NCBI RefSeq assembly: GCF_023278565.1
Contig: NC_064672.1
Location: forward strand, 124,001-188,000
Source: Colletotrichum lupini
Taxonomy: Eukaryota > Ascomycota > Sordariomycetes > Glomerellales > Glomerellaceae
Reading direction: 5' to 3'
Length of the DNA: 64,000 bases
The position numbers and the translations under genes were made by a program. Positions 1-12,089 of this stretch are shown piece after piece. Numbering within the stretch: position 1 is the first letter of the stretch; each line of letters starts with the position of its first letter. The notes below the pieces were generated by a model. That model was not told the DNA's origin, searched no databases, and worked only from the letters and a program-made list of their open reading frames with translations.

Positions 1-1373
1 CCCGCACCAGCCAGGACGGCCGGGAGAAAGGCGATGAGGTAGTGTTCCGCATCTCGGATCCCGCCGTTACGGAGTGTCAAACGGCGGGCAACACGCGAAG
101 TCAGGATGGTCGACACGGGCCAGGCGAGAAGGGAACCGATCGCCGAGACAGGGTTGACCATGGAGATGACACGCTCGGGGAGGTTATACGGCGGCTGGGA
201 CATGACCACCGCGTACGTTTCGCCAATGAAGATCATTGCGCCAAAGTTGAGGGCGTTAAGGATCGCGACCCAGAAAACGAGGGGATTGCACGCGCAGAGC
301 ATCGTCTGCACATAGCATGTCCACATCTCCCGGAACCCTGCACCGCTTTTGCGCACTCCCCATCGCCGTACCATGCCTTGCCAGACCGTCTCGGGTACAG
401 CCTCGGGCTGGATTACCTCGCTGGTCTTTCCGCCTGGCAGCTCTTCCCAGTCGTCGTACATCTTGACCTTTTCCGAACCACCCTGGACGAGGATGTGGCC
501 GTCAAAGGCAACGGCTGGGCGGACGAAGTATGTCTCGGGCAGGAAGAAGAAGGCGCAAACGAATACGGCGAGACAAGGGACGAGCCAAGCGGTATAGAAG
601 CTTCTCCATCCCGGGGCCGCGAGTGCCGGGACGATGCGGAGGGACACGAGGCCACCGCCGCACCCGATACTCCAGAACATGCCTAGAGCATTAGGGCGCT
701 CGTCGATGAAGGTCAAGTCAATGACAATCAAGATGGACTGCAGAACACACAAGTTAGGTTAGTCGAGCACCGGGAAGAAGGACGGAGAAAGAAGGGCCGT
801 CACATACCGCACTCAGGCTCAACCCGGCCGAGAACCCCTGCAAACTCAAAGCCCCGAGGAGCTGGTAGAAACCCGAGGCATTCGCAGCCAGGGCCGTAGC
901 GATTGTCATAAAACACGAAGCTAGCAAAAAGACTGGCCGTCTCCCGATGGCTACCGACAGGGGTATCCAGAGAAATGCTCCGAGGCCGAGAAATATTGTG
1001 CTCGGTGTTGAAACGAGAATATTCAGTGGAAACTTGTCGGCTTGCTGAGAAATATGTTAGCACCTGGTCGGCTGGGTTTGAGGCATCGCCGCCTGATAGT
1101 AGCAGAAGATCATACCTGTCCGTTGAACTCGACAGCAAGAGATTTGTACATTAAACTGGCAGCTTGCGTCTCCAGCATGGAAACAATCGAGTATAGTATG
1201 AGTACTCCCATGGCGACTAGTCGCTTCGGCAAACTCCAGTTCAACGGGTCATAGGGCGAGTTACTCGGCATGGGAAGCTTGAGCGTCTTGCCATCAGAGG
1301 TGATGAGGTAGATGCTGCCAGAGAGGTCGGCCGAGGCCGGCCGGTCTGACGATCGACTGCTGGCGCGGCTCAT
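1..1373 (-). CDS. MFS transporter, drug:H+ antiporter-like, 3' end cut by window edge
   Basis: Membrane transporter of the major facilitator superfamily, probably a proton-coupled exporter at the plasma membrane; substrate unknown. Three exons read in frame on the minus strand: 1373-1116, 1044-808 and 737 to beyond position 1. Introns 1115-1045 and 807-738 are about 70 nt, with GTATG donors and clear CTAAC branch sites. The N-terminus carries the DPLNWS motif that precedes TM1 in fungal DHA1-type carriers. MFS motif A appears as WIPLSVAIGRRP in exon 2. Exon 3 has the long hydrophilic central loop and later helices. The C-terminal helices and stop lie outside the window. The start at 1373 is the first ATG; a second in-frame ATG (MPSNSPYDPL) also precedes the conserved part. 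Family assignment is strong; substrate is not inferable. Confidence 0.93.
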
Positions 1374-4300
1374 CTTGACTTTGAAAGAGGCAAAACGGGT
1401 AGCAAAACAAAAGAGAAAGAGGGGAGACAGAGCTAGAGAGAAAGGGAGAGATACTCGTGTAATAGTGAGCGGACACGATTATTGCAAAATTGGACCAAAA
1501 TGTCAAATTAACGACGGCCGGTGTGCTGCCAGAACAACCCGATGGAGACGACAACAATCTAAGGCTGACGGGAACGGGAGACCAGGTCCCTTAATATGAA
1601 GAACATGGAATTCTCGAGAGTTTCTCTTGACATGTGGTGCGTGGAGAAAAGAGACCACGTTGGGCCCTGGGTTCGATAGGATAGAGAGACACTGGAGTAG
1701 GGCAACGGCGTGCCAAAGCCAAAAAGTTGGGAGGAAAAAAGCGTACGGCATGTTCGGTCGTCGACTGCGACAATCTTTTGACGATTTGGGAAGGCATCAC
1801 AAAAAGTTTATTCGAGTTAATTACAAGCTACAACGGGCCAAGACAAGCAAACCTCGAGGTAGATTGTGTACGGAGTACCCTTTGTAGAGTAAGGCTGATT
1901 CTTCTCTCCCTCTTCTGCTCTCTTGAGCGTGCTAACCGCCATCTGAAACCCAACGCCATGGCCCCTGGACTCTCGAGGCTTGCTGCTTGTGAGGTAGCAA
2001 GGGGTGGATAAAGTGGTGTATCCGTAGGTAGGCAAGGTACGATGTGATCGTGCACCAAATTTTCCCTGGCGGGCGCAAGTGGTGTATCAACAACGGCGGA
2101 AGATGGTGTAGAGAAGGACGGCTGGGGAGTCTGGAAGTGATGGATTGGGCCCGTTCCCAGTCGCGGGGTCGGCGGGGTTCAAGCCTGTTTGGTTTCCCTA
2201 CATCGCTTCATCGCAAACATGTTGGAGGTCAGTTGTAGTACGGAATCGTTGTCCGACTGCAAAAGAACAGACGAAGACGAAGCCAAGCGGTGAAGCAGAG
2301 TGTGCGTGTGTGAGCAGCAAAAAAAATGCAAACTCCGTCCGACTGACAGCAACAAGGTTCGTGCCTAAAGTTTAAATCGTCAATCTTGGCATGCTATGGA
2401 GAGGCTCGGGAGGCTTAGTCGCTTAGAAGGCAATAGGCAAGTCGATGTCGACGGGTACCCCTGGGCTATCACGGGCGACTCGACCAAAACCGTTTCAAGC
2501 GGAAGTTTATTGACAGGTTTGGCGGGCTTGGGCTGGGCACTGGACAGTGGAGGGGTCGTTCTGCGTGCTACGCTATTTACTGGGCAGAAAGTCTGATCGT
2601 GATGGAGATGAGGACTCTCCAAGTCAAATCTCGGGAGGGGCTGGTCGCCAGACGAGATTGTGAAATTGGGTGCTTATTACATAGCCTTGCGTTCAACTCT
2701 GGGCTTGGGATCTGCCTGTCGGCACCATCCGTGCAACGGTCCCAATCGGCGGCGTTTGGAGCAATATGAGTTTCGGCCGAGCCGCCGATTTAACAGCTGC
2801 TGTGGGTAGCTTGGAATTCTGCAGAAGAAGACAGACATCTTGTGCTAGATGTGAGCTTGTGACTTTGTGAGAGAAAGGATGCTGCGAGAGAAGCATGCGG
2901 AAAAACGAGTTTGCCATGGCAGAAATCAGACGGAGTATCTGCATTGGAAGACTCCATGCATACACATAACACCCAGTACACCTTCTCGCGACCCCTTATC
3001 CAAACTGGTTGATGATAGGACCCAGTCCGAGAACCAACGTCTCATATGCACCGCTCGTCCGTTTGAGTCCTTAACTGAATTCTTATTCCAACTTTCCAAG
3101 TCATATCTCCTCACTAGAGAATTCCAAGTCGTGAGAGCACGCGACTGGTTGGCCAGACAGTTACAGACGTGGTAAGCAACATTAAACCAACTAAGGTAGC
3201 CCCCGGCGGCCGAGAGCATCGGAGGGTCATCGGGTTTCAGGACATTTCGTTCGTCGTAGTCCATGGTTCGTCGTATTGCCGGATCCTTTCCTGTCTGACA
3301 GTCTGCAAGACGTGCAGAATGCGGGCAACGTGCCATCCAACGGCGGCGTGTGCCGTGTGTGTGGACTTTTCCCCCTCGGGATCCTAAGGAGCACTGTACT
3401 TAAGGTAACTAAAGCATCAAGATTCAAGGGCCCGTCGTATGCCTCCATTCGGGTCGGTGGATCGGGGCAGAATCTTCGGTTACTGATGACCAAGCAGGCA
3501 GTATCCGTAGTAATTCACGGATATTTGAGGTAGTGGGAAGTGCGCGTGAAGTTCTGGCCCCAGTCAGTTCGTCCCACAGTCCAATCCACGCGAGACGGCA
3601 AACGGGAGACCCTTCCTGCAATGTCGGCGGCTGGAAGAAGCCCTGGCAAGCCTTGCTTATTAGTTAGCACATTACGGATACTCCGTACCCCCGCAATCAT
3701 AATGGTTGGCGGGGGTTCTCGGGGAATCGGGGCAGACGGAGCCTCTGCGTTTGCCCGACATTTGGGGGCCAACGGCCAGCTTGGTGTTCTTGGTGCTGCA
3801 CTGCTGGGCCGCCGGAGTCTTTTCGTGGGATGCTTCCAGGTTGCGGCCCCCCATATCCGTAGACATACCTTGGACTGACTGGTTGAACTGCTTCTTGAAG
3901 TGGTAGAGATTGGTCCCGATGGACCTTCTGCAACGAACAGGTGGTGTGTGTTGATGCGCACGAAACACTGGCAATGAAACCAGGAGCCCAAAGGCAAATC
4001 TCGATCGAGGTCGATTCACATCCTCCCACCGCCAACTGACCGTCCAGTCTGGGCCGCCCCTCTGTGTCCAGCAAAGACGCCATTGGAGGCTCACATCGCC
4101 ATCGGTCGCGAGCCTTCAGGTCGCTTTCGCTGTTGCTACGCTCTGATACCTAGCTTACCTTGAGGAGTGAGTGAAGGCTCACACACGCCGTTCGTCCTTC
4201 TGCCCCCTCAAACATGACTTCAAAATCCAGATGGACAATTCCCTTCTCTGGCGTCGTCACCCTCTTCGTCTGGAATAGTTGAGTCTGTCCAGTCAGCAGT

Positions 4301-6547
4301 TCGACCCAATGAACTGCAGCAACGTTGCAAACTCTTGGGCGAGTAAGTGTCCATCAGGAACGGAGTTGTCCTTCGGCCATCCATCCTTTCGGCCCTCACG
4401 AAGCTCTTCGGGTCCGCGTCTCAGAAGTACGTAAAAGCTGCCAGTCACATTCGTATCCGAAAACGCGCACAACATGGCGATAGTACATGACCATTATCAA
4501 TGCAGGAGAAACAGGAGGAGAACCTTATGGGCTTATTGACAAGTGTTTTGCAACTGCTATCCATCGCCATTCACATGCTCCTGATTCCGCAGCGTGATTG
4601 ATCTCTTTTTGGCATGAAGTCGCATGTCGAGCGCGACTCAGTTTAAGTTCTGTACGTCTTATCACCCTTTTAGCTGCGGCGCAATGTGCCCCGAGGGTCA
4701 GGATCTGAGTGGTAGGCTGCAGGCCGTCTTTTGGTCCCCGAACAGCGATTTTCAATACAGACACCTTACCGATGGGGACGAAGAAAGATAGAGACTCCGG
4801 AATTTAGCCAGTGGGATGTCCGTATGATACTAAGAAATGCCTCCAGGGAGAATCAAGCAACGCCGACTGGTATCCCTCCGCTGAAATCCCATGTCCAAAG
4901 CGACCAACAAGTCCCAAATCCCAACGGCTCTTCGCCCAGGTTTTCCCACAAACATGGGGGCGGGCGGCTTTCACGGGACCTACCACTGTCTGTATCCGTC
5001 GTACAGGAGGCTTGTACGATTCTGTCCATCGCACGCACTCATGAGACCGGGGATTGATTGGACAGAACTGTTGGCCATGACAAGGATGCCGCTCGAGGAA
5101 GAAGTGGCCTCTTGGGCCGGGGAGACTCTTATCTGAGAGACTATGAGAGACTCTGAAGGAGGAGGCCGTTCTAGGCTCTGACCAACCCACGCTCAGAGCG
5201 ACATTCCGCATTTTAGCCGTGGCGCTGCTACGCGGGTTCGCGGCCCGGCGGGCAGCGCAGACGGAGGTCGTGATGGGGCCACGCGCGCTCGATCTGCCCG
5301 TAAACTCCGCGGCGCCCCCTCCCGCCCTATCTTTTTCACCCGGAAGAAGACGGTTTTGGTGCAAAGTGAGGTTTTTGAAGCAATTTATCTCGTCGCAGAT
5401 GGATGGTTACCCCCTCCAGGCCAAGCCCAGAACGGCCGGACCAGCTTCTCGGCTCTGCATCCTGTTGTTCCTATGGCCATGCTGACGCGAAGGTAGAGAT
5501 GGGAATTGTGGACACATTCTGCCTTGTAGTGCGGGCCGCGACCTTGAATCCCTTGATGATAAAGTCTTCGTGATGCCCCAAGAGTACACGCGTTGTTTTA
5601 TTTACTTTGATTTGAAAAGGGGTTTTCTGTGGTTCTATGAATTTCAGCCACACTAACACTCATGCCAATATTTGAGTCTGTCTTCTTCTGGCCGCGATAC
5701 AAACGACGAGGTCAACTACCGTTTCTTACCATTTCGGCCGTCTTGGTCCGCCACTATTTGCAACCCCTTTTGGGACGGTCACGAGGTGTCATTCTTCACT
5801 CGATTCGGAACTGCTGTCAAGAAAACCCCGAGCGACACTAGGCCCAGAACTTACTCTGTTCCTGCGCCGCCGCCCGCTGTCTGTCCGGGTTTTTGGATCA
5901 TTACCTCTGCAGGACAGGAGTTGTGTCCGGTTTCCACCACTTGGGAATAACAGGCGCTGACAGCCCACGACATTGTGGTGTGGTTTGCGCCGTCACGAGA
6001 CATTTCGGAATATATAAAAAGAAGACTATTGAGAGCTGGGTTTACGCGTTGCGTTTCGTTCGCTCATTTGAAAGGCCTTGCTTTGGAGGCAACGATCGGA
6101 TCAACTGACAGCTTCAATCTCACCTCGGCCAGCCGGATACGATATTCGATCTCACTTCTCATGATTCTCAACAACACAACGCATCAGTCTGAGAGTCACT
6201 TGAGCACATGAGGTGTCTCTTTTTTCTGCTCTACCCGGGAACTAGACCGGCCCATACACAATATTGATCATCCATCGGTAATCGCATCTGTTGGCTAGCG
6301 AAAGATTCTGTTGAACAGGACTGAGCTTGTACTGAGCAGCTGGAAAACCTTTGGTATCAGTACTTACTTTGACCCGTGAGTCGGCTGCAGGACTCGCGCA
6401 TAGGCGTGTATCAGTGTGAGTGTGTGCATCCAAACACACTACTCACGCTGCTCTCGACTCGAGGTCTCGAGTAATAAGAGTTGCTAAAGTCTCCCCCACC
6501 ACACCACCCCCCCCCCCCCTTTCGATCTCTGGACGACGGCAGCTCGG
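1374..6547. other. Intergenic region without a recognisable gene
   Basis: About 5.2 kb of GC-balanced sequence. Open frames up to 186 codons exist on both strands (for example 4804-5364 and 3515-3997, minus), but none shows a known domain, hydrophobic pattern or consistent splice structure. They are read as chance frames. A TATA-like element at 6011 and a run of 14 or so C at about 6507 lie near its right end. The length suggests long promoters for the divergent genes on either side, or an unrecognised non-coding transcript. Confidence 0.6.
6011..6020 (+). promoter_or_regulatory. Candidate TATA element for the DUF1479 gene
   Basis: TATATAAAAA, the best TATA-like match upstream of 6548. It would imply a 5' UTR of roughly 500 nt. 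That is long but not unusual for filamentous fungi. Position and function are inferred from sequence only. Confidence 0.35.
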
Positions 6548-8902
6548 ATGATCTTGGCCCGCTGGGCCGCTGGCCCCACTGAGGCGCCCCCCGCAAATGA
6601 GGAGGGGGGGAAAGGAGGAGGAGGAGAAGATGGAGATGAAGGAGAAGGAGGAGCAACAGTTGGGGGAATTGGAGATGCCGGCAACACAGCGATCCTGACC
6701 GAGACGACCAGTAGTAATACGAGCTCAGGAAGCACAACACCAGCTCCCGCAGCACCCTCCTCGTCTGTCAAGTCCCCCAAATCACGGCTGGGGAAGAAGT
6801 CTGCTACTACTCGCAGGGGGCTTGGGTCAGGTACACGTACAGGGTCAAGCAGCAGCAGCGGGAGCGGAAGCGGTGGGAGCATCGGAGGAGGGATACCGTT
6901 ATTAGGAGGAGGGATACTAGGAGTAGGAGGACCCGGACAACCATCAGGAGGAGGGCAAGGAGGAGGAGGAGGAGGAAGACGCAGGACCTCTTCCAGAATT
7001 ATTAAGACGACCCCGCCGTCGTCCACCGCCGTGTCCCGGGCCACCTCCGTCTCCCCTACCTCTACTCTCCTCACCTCGCCCCCTTCGTCTGCGGCCATCA
7101 CAGCTGCAACCTCTGCCGCGACGACGCGCTCGCCCACCTCGACTCCCACTGCTGCAGTGGCCGGTGCCGCCGCTGCTGCAGCCGCTGCAAGCCGCAAGGT
7201 CTTCCCCAAAAGTATGGAGCCCCCCGTCGTCTCTTTTTACGGGGCCGAGCCCATCCCGTTGCCATCGCGCTTCGCTGGCGTCAAGAAGCGGCTCATCGCC
7301 GGCCACGAAGCTGCCGTTGAGGCTTCGTGGCACCGTCTCATCAATGCTCTGAGGACCGAGATTACAGATATCTCCACTCGTGGATCGGAGCTGATCCCGT
7401 CCATCAACTTCACCGACATCAATGACCCTGTCCGCGTCGAAGCCTTTGCGCACAGGCTGCGCCGGTATGGTGTAGCTGTCATACGCGGCGTTGTGCCGCC
7501 CAATGATGCTCAGAAATGGGTGCACGAAACTCACGAGTATCTCGACAAGAACCGCGAGTTCAAGCCACCCGCTCTTCACGACCCTACTTGCATTGATCTC
7601 TTCTGGACGCCCGTTCAGGTGCGTGCCCGCGCGCATCCCAACATGCTCCGCGCGCAAAAGTTCGCAATGTCCTTTTGGGAATCGACAGACGACGTGCACA
7701 TCACCCGGGCACCTGTGAGCTATGCCGATCGTCTTCGTATTCACAACGACAAGCTCGGCGCCGTCGGTCAACCCACCGGAAACTCGGCCGCAGACTCTCT
7801 TAGCACCACTGCCTCATCAACTGTTATCGCGCAAATCGACAGCGGCAGTCTAGAACGCTGGGAACCGGACGGTTACGGCCGTGGCGGCACCTACGAGGCC
7901 GTCTTCCGCGGCGACTGGGAGTCCTACGATCCCTGGGATCCGGCCGGCCGAGTCGGTGCCACGACGGATCTGTACAACGGCGCGGGCGCCTGCAGCATCT
8001 TCCGCATGTTCCAGGGTATTCTCGCGCTCACCGAGGTTGAGCAGGGCATGGTGCGCGTGTTGCCGTCGCCCAAGCTGGTGGCTGCGTACTTCCTCTTGCG
8101 GCCGTTCTTCTCGCCGAAGCGTGGGCCGCCAGAGCAGCCGGATGGCGGCAAGGCGGACCAGTGGGCTGCGTATCTTGATGCGTCCAACTGGACGCTTGAC
8201 CTGGAGCCAAATACCATTATCCACGGAGCCGTCCCGGGTCATGCTCAGCGTCTCACGGAACGCTGGCACCCGCATCTGCATCTGCGCAGGAGTCTGGTCT
8301 CTATGCCTAGCCTACAGGCCGGTGACTACGTCATCTGGCATTGCGACCAGGCCTACTCCATCATCACGGGCGGCACCAGGTTAGGCGTCCCGCCGTCGTT
8401 GCAAAACGAGTCAAATGAGCTTTCCCTGCTCACGTACACCCCCGTTTGCCCCCTAACGCAGACAAATGCCCTGTTCCTCGCTCGCCAGAGAAAGGCATTC
8501 CAGACCGGTCAACCGGGACCGGACTTTGACACGCTGGGTGGGCTGGGAAGCGAAGCCTCGCATCAGGATCGTCCCGGTGCCAAGGAGGTCGAGGAGTACG
8601 GCGGAGTCGACGGCCTCCGCGCAATGGGATTGGCACCCTACGATGTCGAACCAGCGGGTGTCATCCCGCCCAAGCATGCGGATGCCATGGATATTGATGA
8701 TGAGGAGGGCATCAGGAACAAGACAAAGACGGAAGCGGAGACGGAACTCCTGCGGCTGGCAAACATCATTCTCTTCCCGAGCCGCTACGATTTCTATATT
8801 CCTACAAATGGCACCCGAGGCAGCGGCGATCGCACTCCTCGCGCGACTGCAGGACCGCCAAAGACGGTGGTGAACGGCAGTAAGAACGGCAGCAAGAGCT
8901 GA
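6548..8902 (+). CDS. DUF1479 / Gig2-like protein (putative Fe(II)/2-oxoglutarate dioxygenase fold)
   Basis: From about residue 225 the protein matches the DUF1479 (Gig2-like) family, which includes bacterial YbiU and the yeast GlcNAc-induced Gig2. Members have a double-stranded beta-helix like non-haem iron dioxygenases; the true reaction is not established. Visible landmarks are a VSFYGAEPIPLP segment, VAVIRGVVPP, IHGAVPGHAQRLTERWHPHLHL and the late GDYVIWHCDQAYSI. The last could supply iron-binding His and Asp. The first 220 residues are low-complexity (Gly/Ser runs, Thr/Ser/Pro stretches, an Ala run) and lie opposite a long minus-strand open frame. The biological start could therefore be the in-frame ATG at 7214, giving 562 aa, closer to the family's usual length. 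The frame closes at 8902 after an NGSKNGSKS tail; see the alternative last exon to 9085. No operon-like neighbour. Confidence 0.88.
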   Translation: MILARWAAGPTEAPPANEEGGKGGGGEDGDEGEGGATVGGIGDAGNTAILTETTSSNTSSGSTTPAPAAPSSSVKSPKSRLGKKSATTRRGLGSGTRTGSSSSSGSGSGGSIGGGIPLLGGGILGVGGPGQPSGGGQGGGGGGRRRTSSRIIKTTPPSSTAVSRATSVSPTSTLLTSPPSSAAITAATSAATTRSPTSTPTAAVAGAAAAAAAASRKVFPKSMEPPVVSFYGAEPIPLPSRFAGVKKRLIAGHEAAVEASWHRLINALRTEITDISTRGSELIPSINFTDINDPVRVEAFAHRLRRYGVAVIRGVVPPNDAQKWVHETHEYLDKNREFKPPALHDPTCIDLFWTPVQVRARAHPNMLRAQKFAMSFWESTDDVHITRAPVSYADRLRIHNDKLGAVGQPTGNSAADSLSTTASSTVIAQIDSGSLERWEPDGYGRGGTYEAVFRGDWESYDPWDPAGRVGATTDLYNGAGACSIFRMFQGILALTEVEQGMVRVLPSPKLVAAYFLLRPFFSPKRGPPEQPDGGKADQWAAYLDASNWTLDLEPNTIIHGAVPGHAQRLTERWHPHLHLRRSLVSMPSLQAGDYVIWHCDQAYSIITGGTRLGVPPSLQNESNELSLLTYTPVCPLTQTNALFLARQRKAFQTGQPGPDFDTLGGLGSEASHQDRPGAKEVEEYGGVDGLRAMGLAPYDVEPAGVIPPKHADAMDIDDEEGIRNKTKTEAETELLRLANIILFPSRYDFYIPTNGTRGSGDRTPRATAGPPKTVVNGSKNGSKS

Positions 8903-9085
8903 CGGCGTTGGTTGAAGGGGCGATGGCGGCGCGGCGATCGGCGACAGGTAGACTCCTCGGGTAGAGAGATTGTGGAGGAAGAGGATGAGGACGACGAGGA
9001 ACCGGAGACCATCGTCGAGACTGTGACCTCCAAGGGGATGAGTGAGGGAACCATCACAGTTACAGTCACCGCGGCGGAAGTCTAG
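8880..9085 (+). other. Possible alternative intron (8880-8951) and acidic C-terminal exon (8952-9085) of the DUF1479 gene
   Basis: Just before the stop at 8902 sits a GTAAGA donor (8880), then GCTGAC as a branch-like site and an acceptor TAG ending at 8951. Removing these 72 nt restores an open frame of 44 codons that ends at TAG 9083-9085. It encodes an acidic run (EEEDEDDEE) followed by a Thr/Val-rich tail. The usual CAG acceptor four bases earlier would hit a stop, so the downstream acceptor is required. This is inference from splice signals and amino acid pattern; RNA evidence would decide. Confidence 0.4.
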
Positions 9086-12000
9086 ATTGCTGTTTTTCTT
9101 ACCGTGATACCCTGCAATCGGGCGACTCGTCGGCGGAGGACTGGATGATAGAGGAAGAGAGAGTGTGTGAGGGTGGGACAGAGAGAATGGGAAGGCCGCC
9201 CCTTCAACGTGACGCTAGAAAGCACATATTACGCGTGTAGATGACGATCGAGTTCAGGATCGAGGAATGAAGGAAGACCTGTCAATATCCAGTACGACTG
9301 ACTGTCGGACCGCGATTGAGGACTGGAACAATTGGTAGACGAAACTTTGCGAGATTTCATGCATCTTCATGGGCTTGGCGGGATCCGCCGTCAAGGCCCG
9401 ATACTTTGTTTTAGCCCTTCATCTTACCACATTTGATTTTGTATGCAATTGTATCTGCGGTCTGCAGACTGCAGACTGTGAGTGTACGACGTGAATAATT
9501 ACGGCGAATATTGATCAAAGGGGCGGGCGTTGCAGGATGGCGGCCGGGACGTAGCCGGTTCTTCGGCTGAGGAGGACCGGGACGTGTTCCCGGCTCACAC
9601 CACCACACTTCCCTTTCTTAGGCTCTCATACCTAGTCTCACTTTCAGATGGCGCCGCCCCGAGAGTTTGGCACCGGGCCTGGCTCTGCGCCGGCCGCTGT
9701 ATTGACCTTACAGCCGGGAATGCGCTTTTGGGCGAACCGATTAGATCACCTGGCTGTTGGGTTGTCAAACGCGCGCCCTTGAAGGGTGAAGAAGCATATA
9801 ACGAAGCTCCTCCATGACCTACTGTTCATATTGATATTGCAATGGCAAAAACTTGTACCAAACTTGTACCTGTCTCGGTGGGCACATTGCGAGCACTTCA
9901 CGCAATGGAGGGCACCACATCGCCGCATCTCAGAAACCCCACGCATGCGAGCCACTTCCCCGTGTTTTATTGCTCCCGGTCTTGATCATGTATTTTGCAA
10001 ACAGCATACCGGTCTGTCATTATCTTCCCTTAAGCCGAATTGGTCCCAGTTTGATCGGTCAAGCGTCGGCGCCCCTCTCGGTCTGGATCCTATCTTGGGG
10101 CGCATCGACCCATTTAATACAACCAAATGTACGTAATAAAACACTTTGAAAAAGAGGGTTCGCGCGGTGATAGTGAATTTCCCCGGACGACAAGACGGGG
10201 ATGCGTTAGTGCCTGACACCACTCCACTGTCATCTAATTACTATCAGGTCTCTCTGCCTCGTCTCGAACGCCGCGTTCTGGTGATGGGTTACCGGCACGA
10301 ATACACAGACCGTACGGCGTAGAGTTGAGACTTTGAGAAAGCCAAGACAATTTACTGGGACCAAGGCCGGCCAAACCTAGACAAACGCGCGCCCTACAGA
10401 CAAACTAGGTACGGGATTCCGAATCCTGCTGTCTGCACTCTGCACTCTGCAGACGAGCGAGTCAGGCCCCGAACGTTTCCGCAAGCCGTGATTGGGACGA
10501 TGGCAGACCGCGCTGTGTAGCCTGCGTGCCTGCGTTCAGGTTGGGCGTCTTGGACCCGGGGCTGGGTTCTTTGTCGGGGTTCTACCCGCTTTCTGTGCAT
10601 CTTCTCCTGCAATGGCACCGCAAATCATCCCGCCATGCTCCTTGTTTGATGGGAAAGGTACGGAACATGGACATGCCAGCCCGGAGCTAAGCAGGGCCTC
10701 CAGGGCTTCTGCTGCCGCGTTCCTCGAGGAAGCAACACACCTTTTCGGCGTGGCCGCCGGCAGACACAAGCAGTACAGAGCCGTCAGTCTTGTCAGAACG
10801 CGGTCGTTTGTCGGCAGTAATTGGAGCTAAGCCCCAAGTTTTCGCCTCTCACCCGCGCTTCTCCAAGGGTCTTTTCGGTCTTTTAGGTGCTTCAGCCAAC
10901 CATCAACTCGACGTCTATCGGATAATGGGGGGGCTTCTTCCTGGTTCTCATGGCTGAATCCGACGTCGGATGTCGCTCGACCCATTGCCAAGATATTAGG
11001 AAATGGTCTGGCTCAAGACCAAAGGCTTGCGGCTTGAGGCCTTGGATTCTGGAGAGACTTGGAGACAAGCTCAGAACCTGGAGCACACGTCAGCCCGACG
11101 CCAACCAGGAAGAACTGAAGGGAGCGAACGGCGTGAAAAGTCTCAGCAAATGCTTGATGCGTGGGCCGCCCAATCGACGACTGCCGGGGATTTTCTGGGC
11201 CCCTTGTTCTACCCAGTACCATCTGTTCCACCAAGTCTCCTCTTTCGGATCAGTGGCTATCGTCGGCATCACATTCAGATTTCCTCTTACCCCAATGCTT
11301 GAGGTGATTCTCAGCTCATGGCCTGCCGTTGGCCTGTTGCTGCAATGCTTCGACCAGGCGCGGAATTCGGATGTGTACGCCAGTGGAACCCTTGGACGGC
11401 TAATAGTAAACGTGGGAATGGGGGCATCTTCATCGGGAATGGATCAAAGAAACGCGTCAAGATACTCTCAACGAGGTGACTTTCTCTCCGTTGTCGTCGG
11501 TATCGCCCGTTCTGACGTTGCCTCCCTTACCCCCAAGCAGGGATGCTTCCTCCTCGCTCTCCTCAAGTCTCCTCCCCCCGCGCCCACACTTCTGATCGCC
11601 CCAGCCAGTTGCCAACCATCCCCTGGCGCGGTTTGCTTATCTCTGCGGGGCTCCTATTAGATGGGGCACTTGGGCCCGTCCGTTGGTCTTGTCTATCACC
11701 ACCCGAGTAAGTCGCATACTTACACACATACCCAGTGGTAATACCTCCGTAACGCTCCGTATTGGCTTGTCTCTCTCCCAGGAACCGGGAGACGTCAGAT
11801 GAAGGTTAGCAAGCTAACCATGGAGGGGAAGGGGGGCCGCCGGACGCAAGGTAGCGTCGGGCCAGGGGCACACAACCAACTCATCTATATAGAATAACTG
11901 CCCTCCTCACTCGTCCAGGTTGTTGAGTTGTGTTTCAGTCGCATCCCATTCGATCTGCTCGGCGTCTCTGCGAGTGGTAATACCCGACCTCAGCCAGCAA

Positions 12001-12089
12001 TTACCTATACCTAGACGACTTGTGTTTTTAGACAGTCGGACGTCGGATCACCGAAGAAAAAAAACAGATCTTACCGTCACCCGCCCAAC
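9086..12089. other. Intergenic region without a recognisable gene
   Basis: Three kilobases of GC-balanced sequence. The longest frame, 10950-11660 plus, has no domain or splice logic and is probably chance. The right part should be the promoter of the amino acid permease. It holds two HGATAR-type sites read on the minus strand (11637-11642 and 11693-11698), the kind bound by fungal nitrogen GATA factors such as AreA/NIT2. Such short motifs occur often by chance. Confidence 0.55.
11886..11894 (+). promoter_or_regulatory. Candidate TATA element of the permease promoter
   Basis: TATATAGAA, about 200 nt upstream of the permease ATG and followed by a pyrimidine-rich leader. Spacing is typical for a fungal gene with a 5' UTR of around 150-170 nt. 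Confidence 0.45.

Noticed and set aside
42..686. 214-codon plus-strand open frame
   Set aside because: Antisense shadow of exon 3 of the MFS transporter, whose minus-strand frame has clear family motifs and splice sites.
4804..5364. 186-codon minus-strand open frame in the first intergenic region
   Set aside because: No domain, signal peptide or conserved pattern; overlaps other equally long frames on the opposite strand. Treated as chance in GC-balanced DNA.
10950..11660. 236-codon plus-strand open frame upstream of the permease
   Set aside because: Composition unlike a folded protein, no recognised motif, and it lies in the likely promoter region. A lineage-specific gene cannot be excluded without RNA data.
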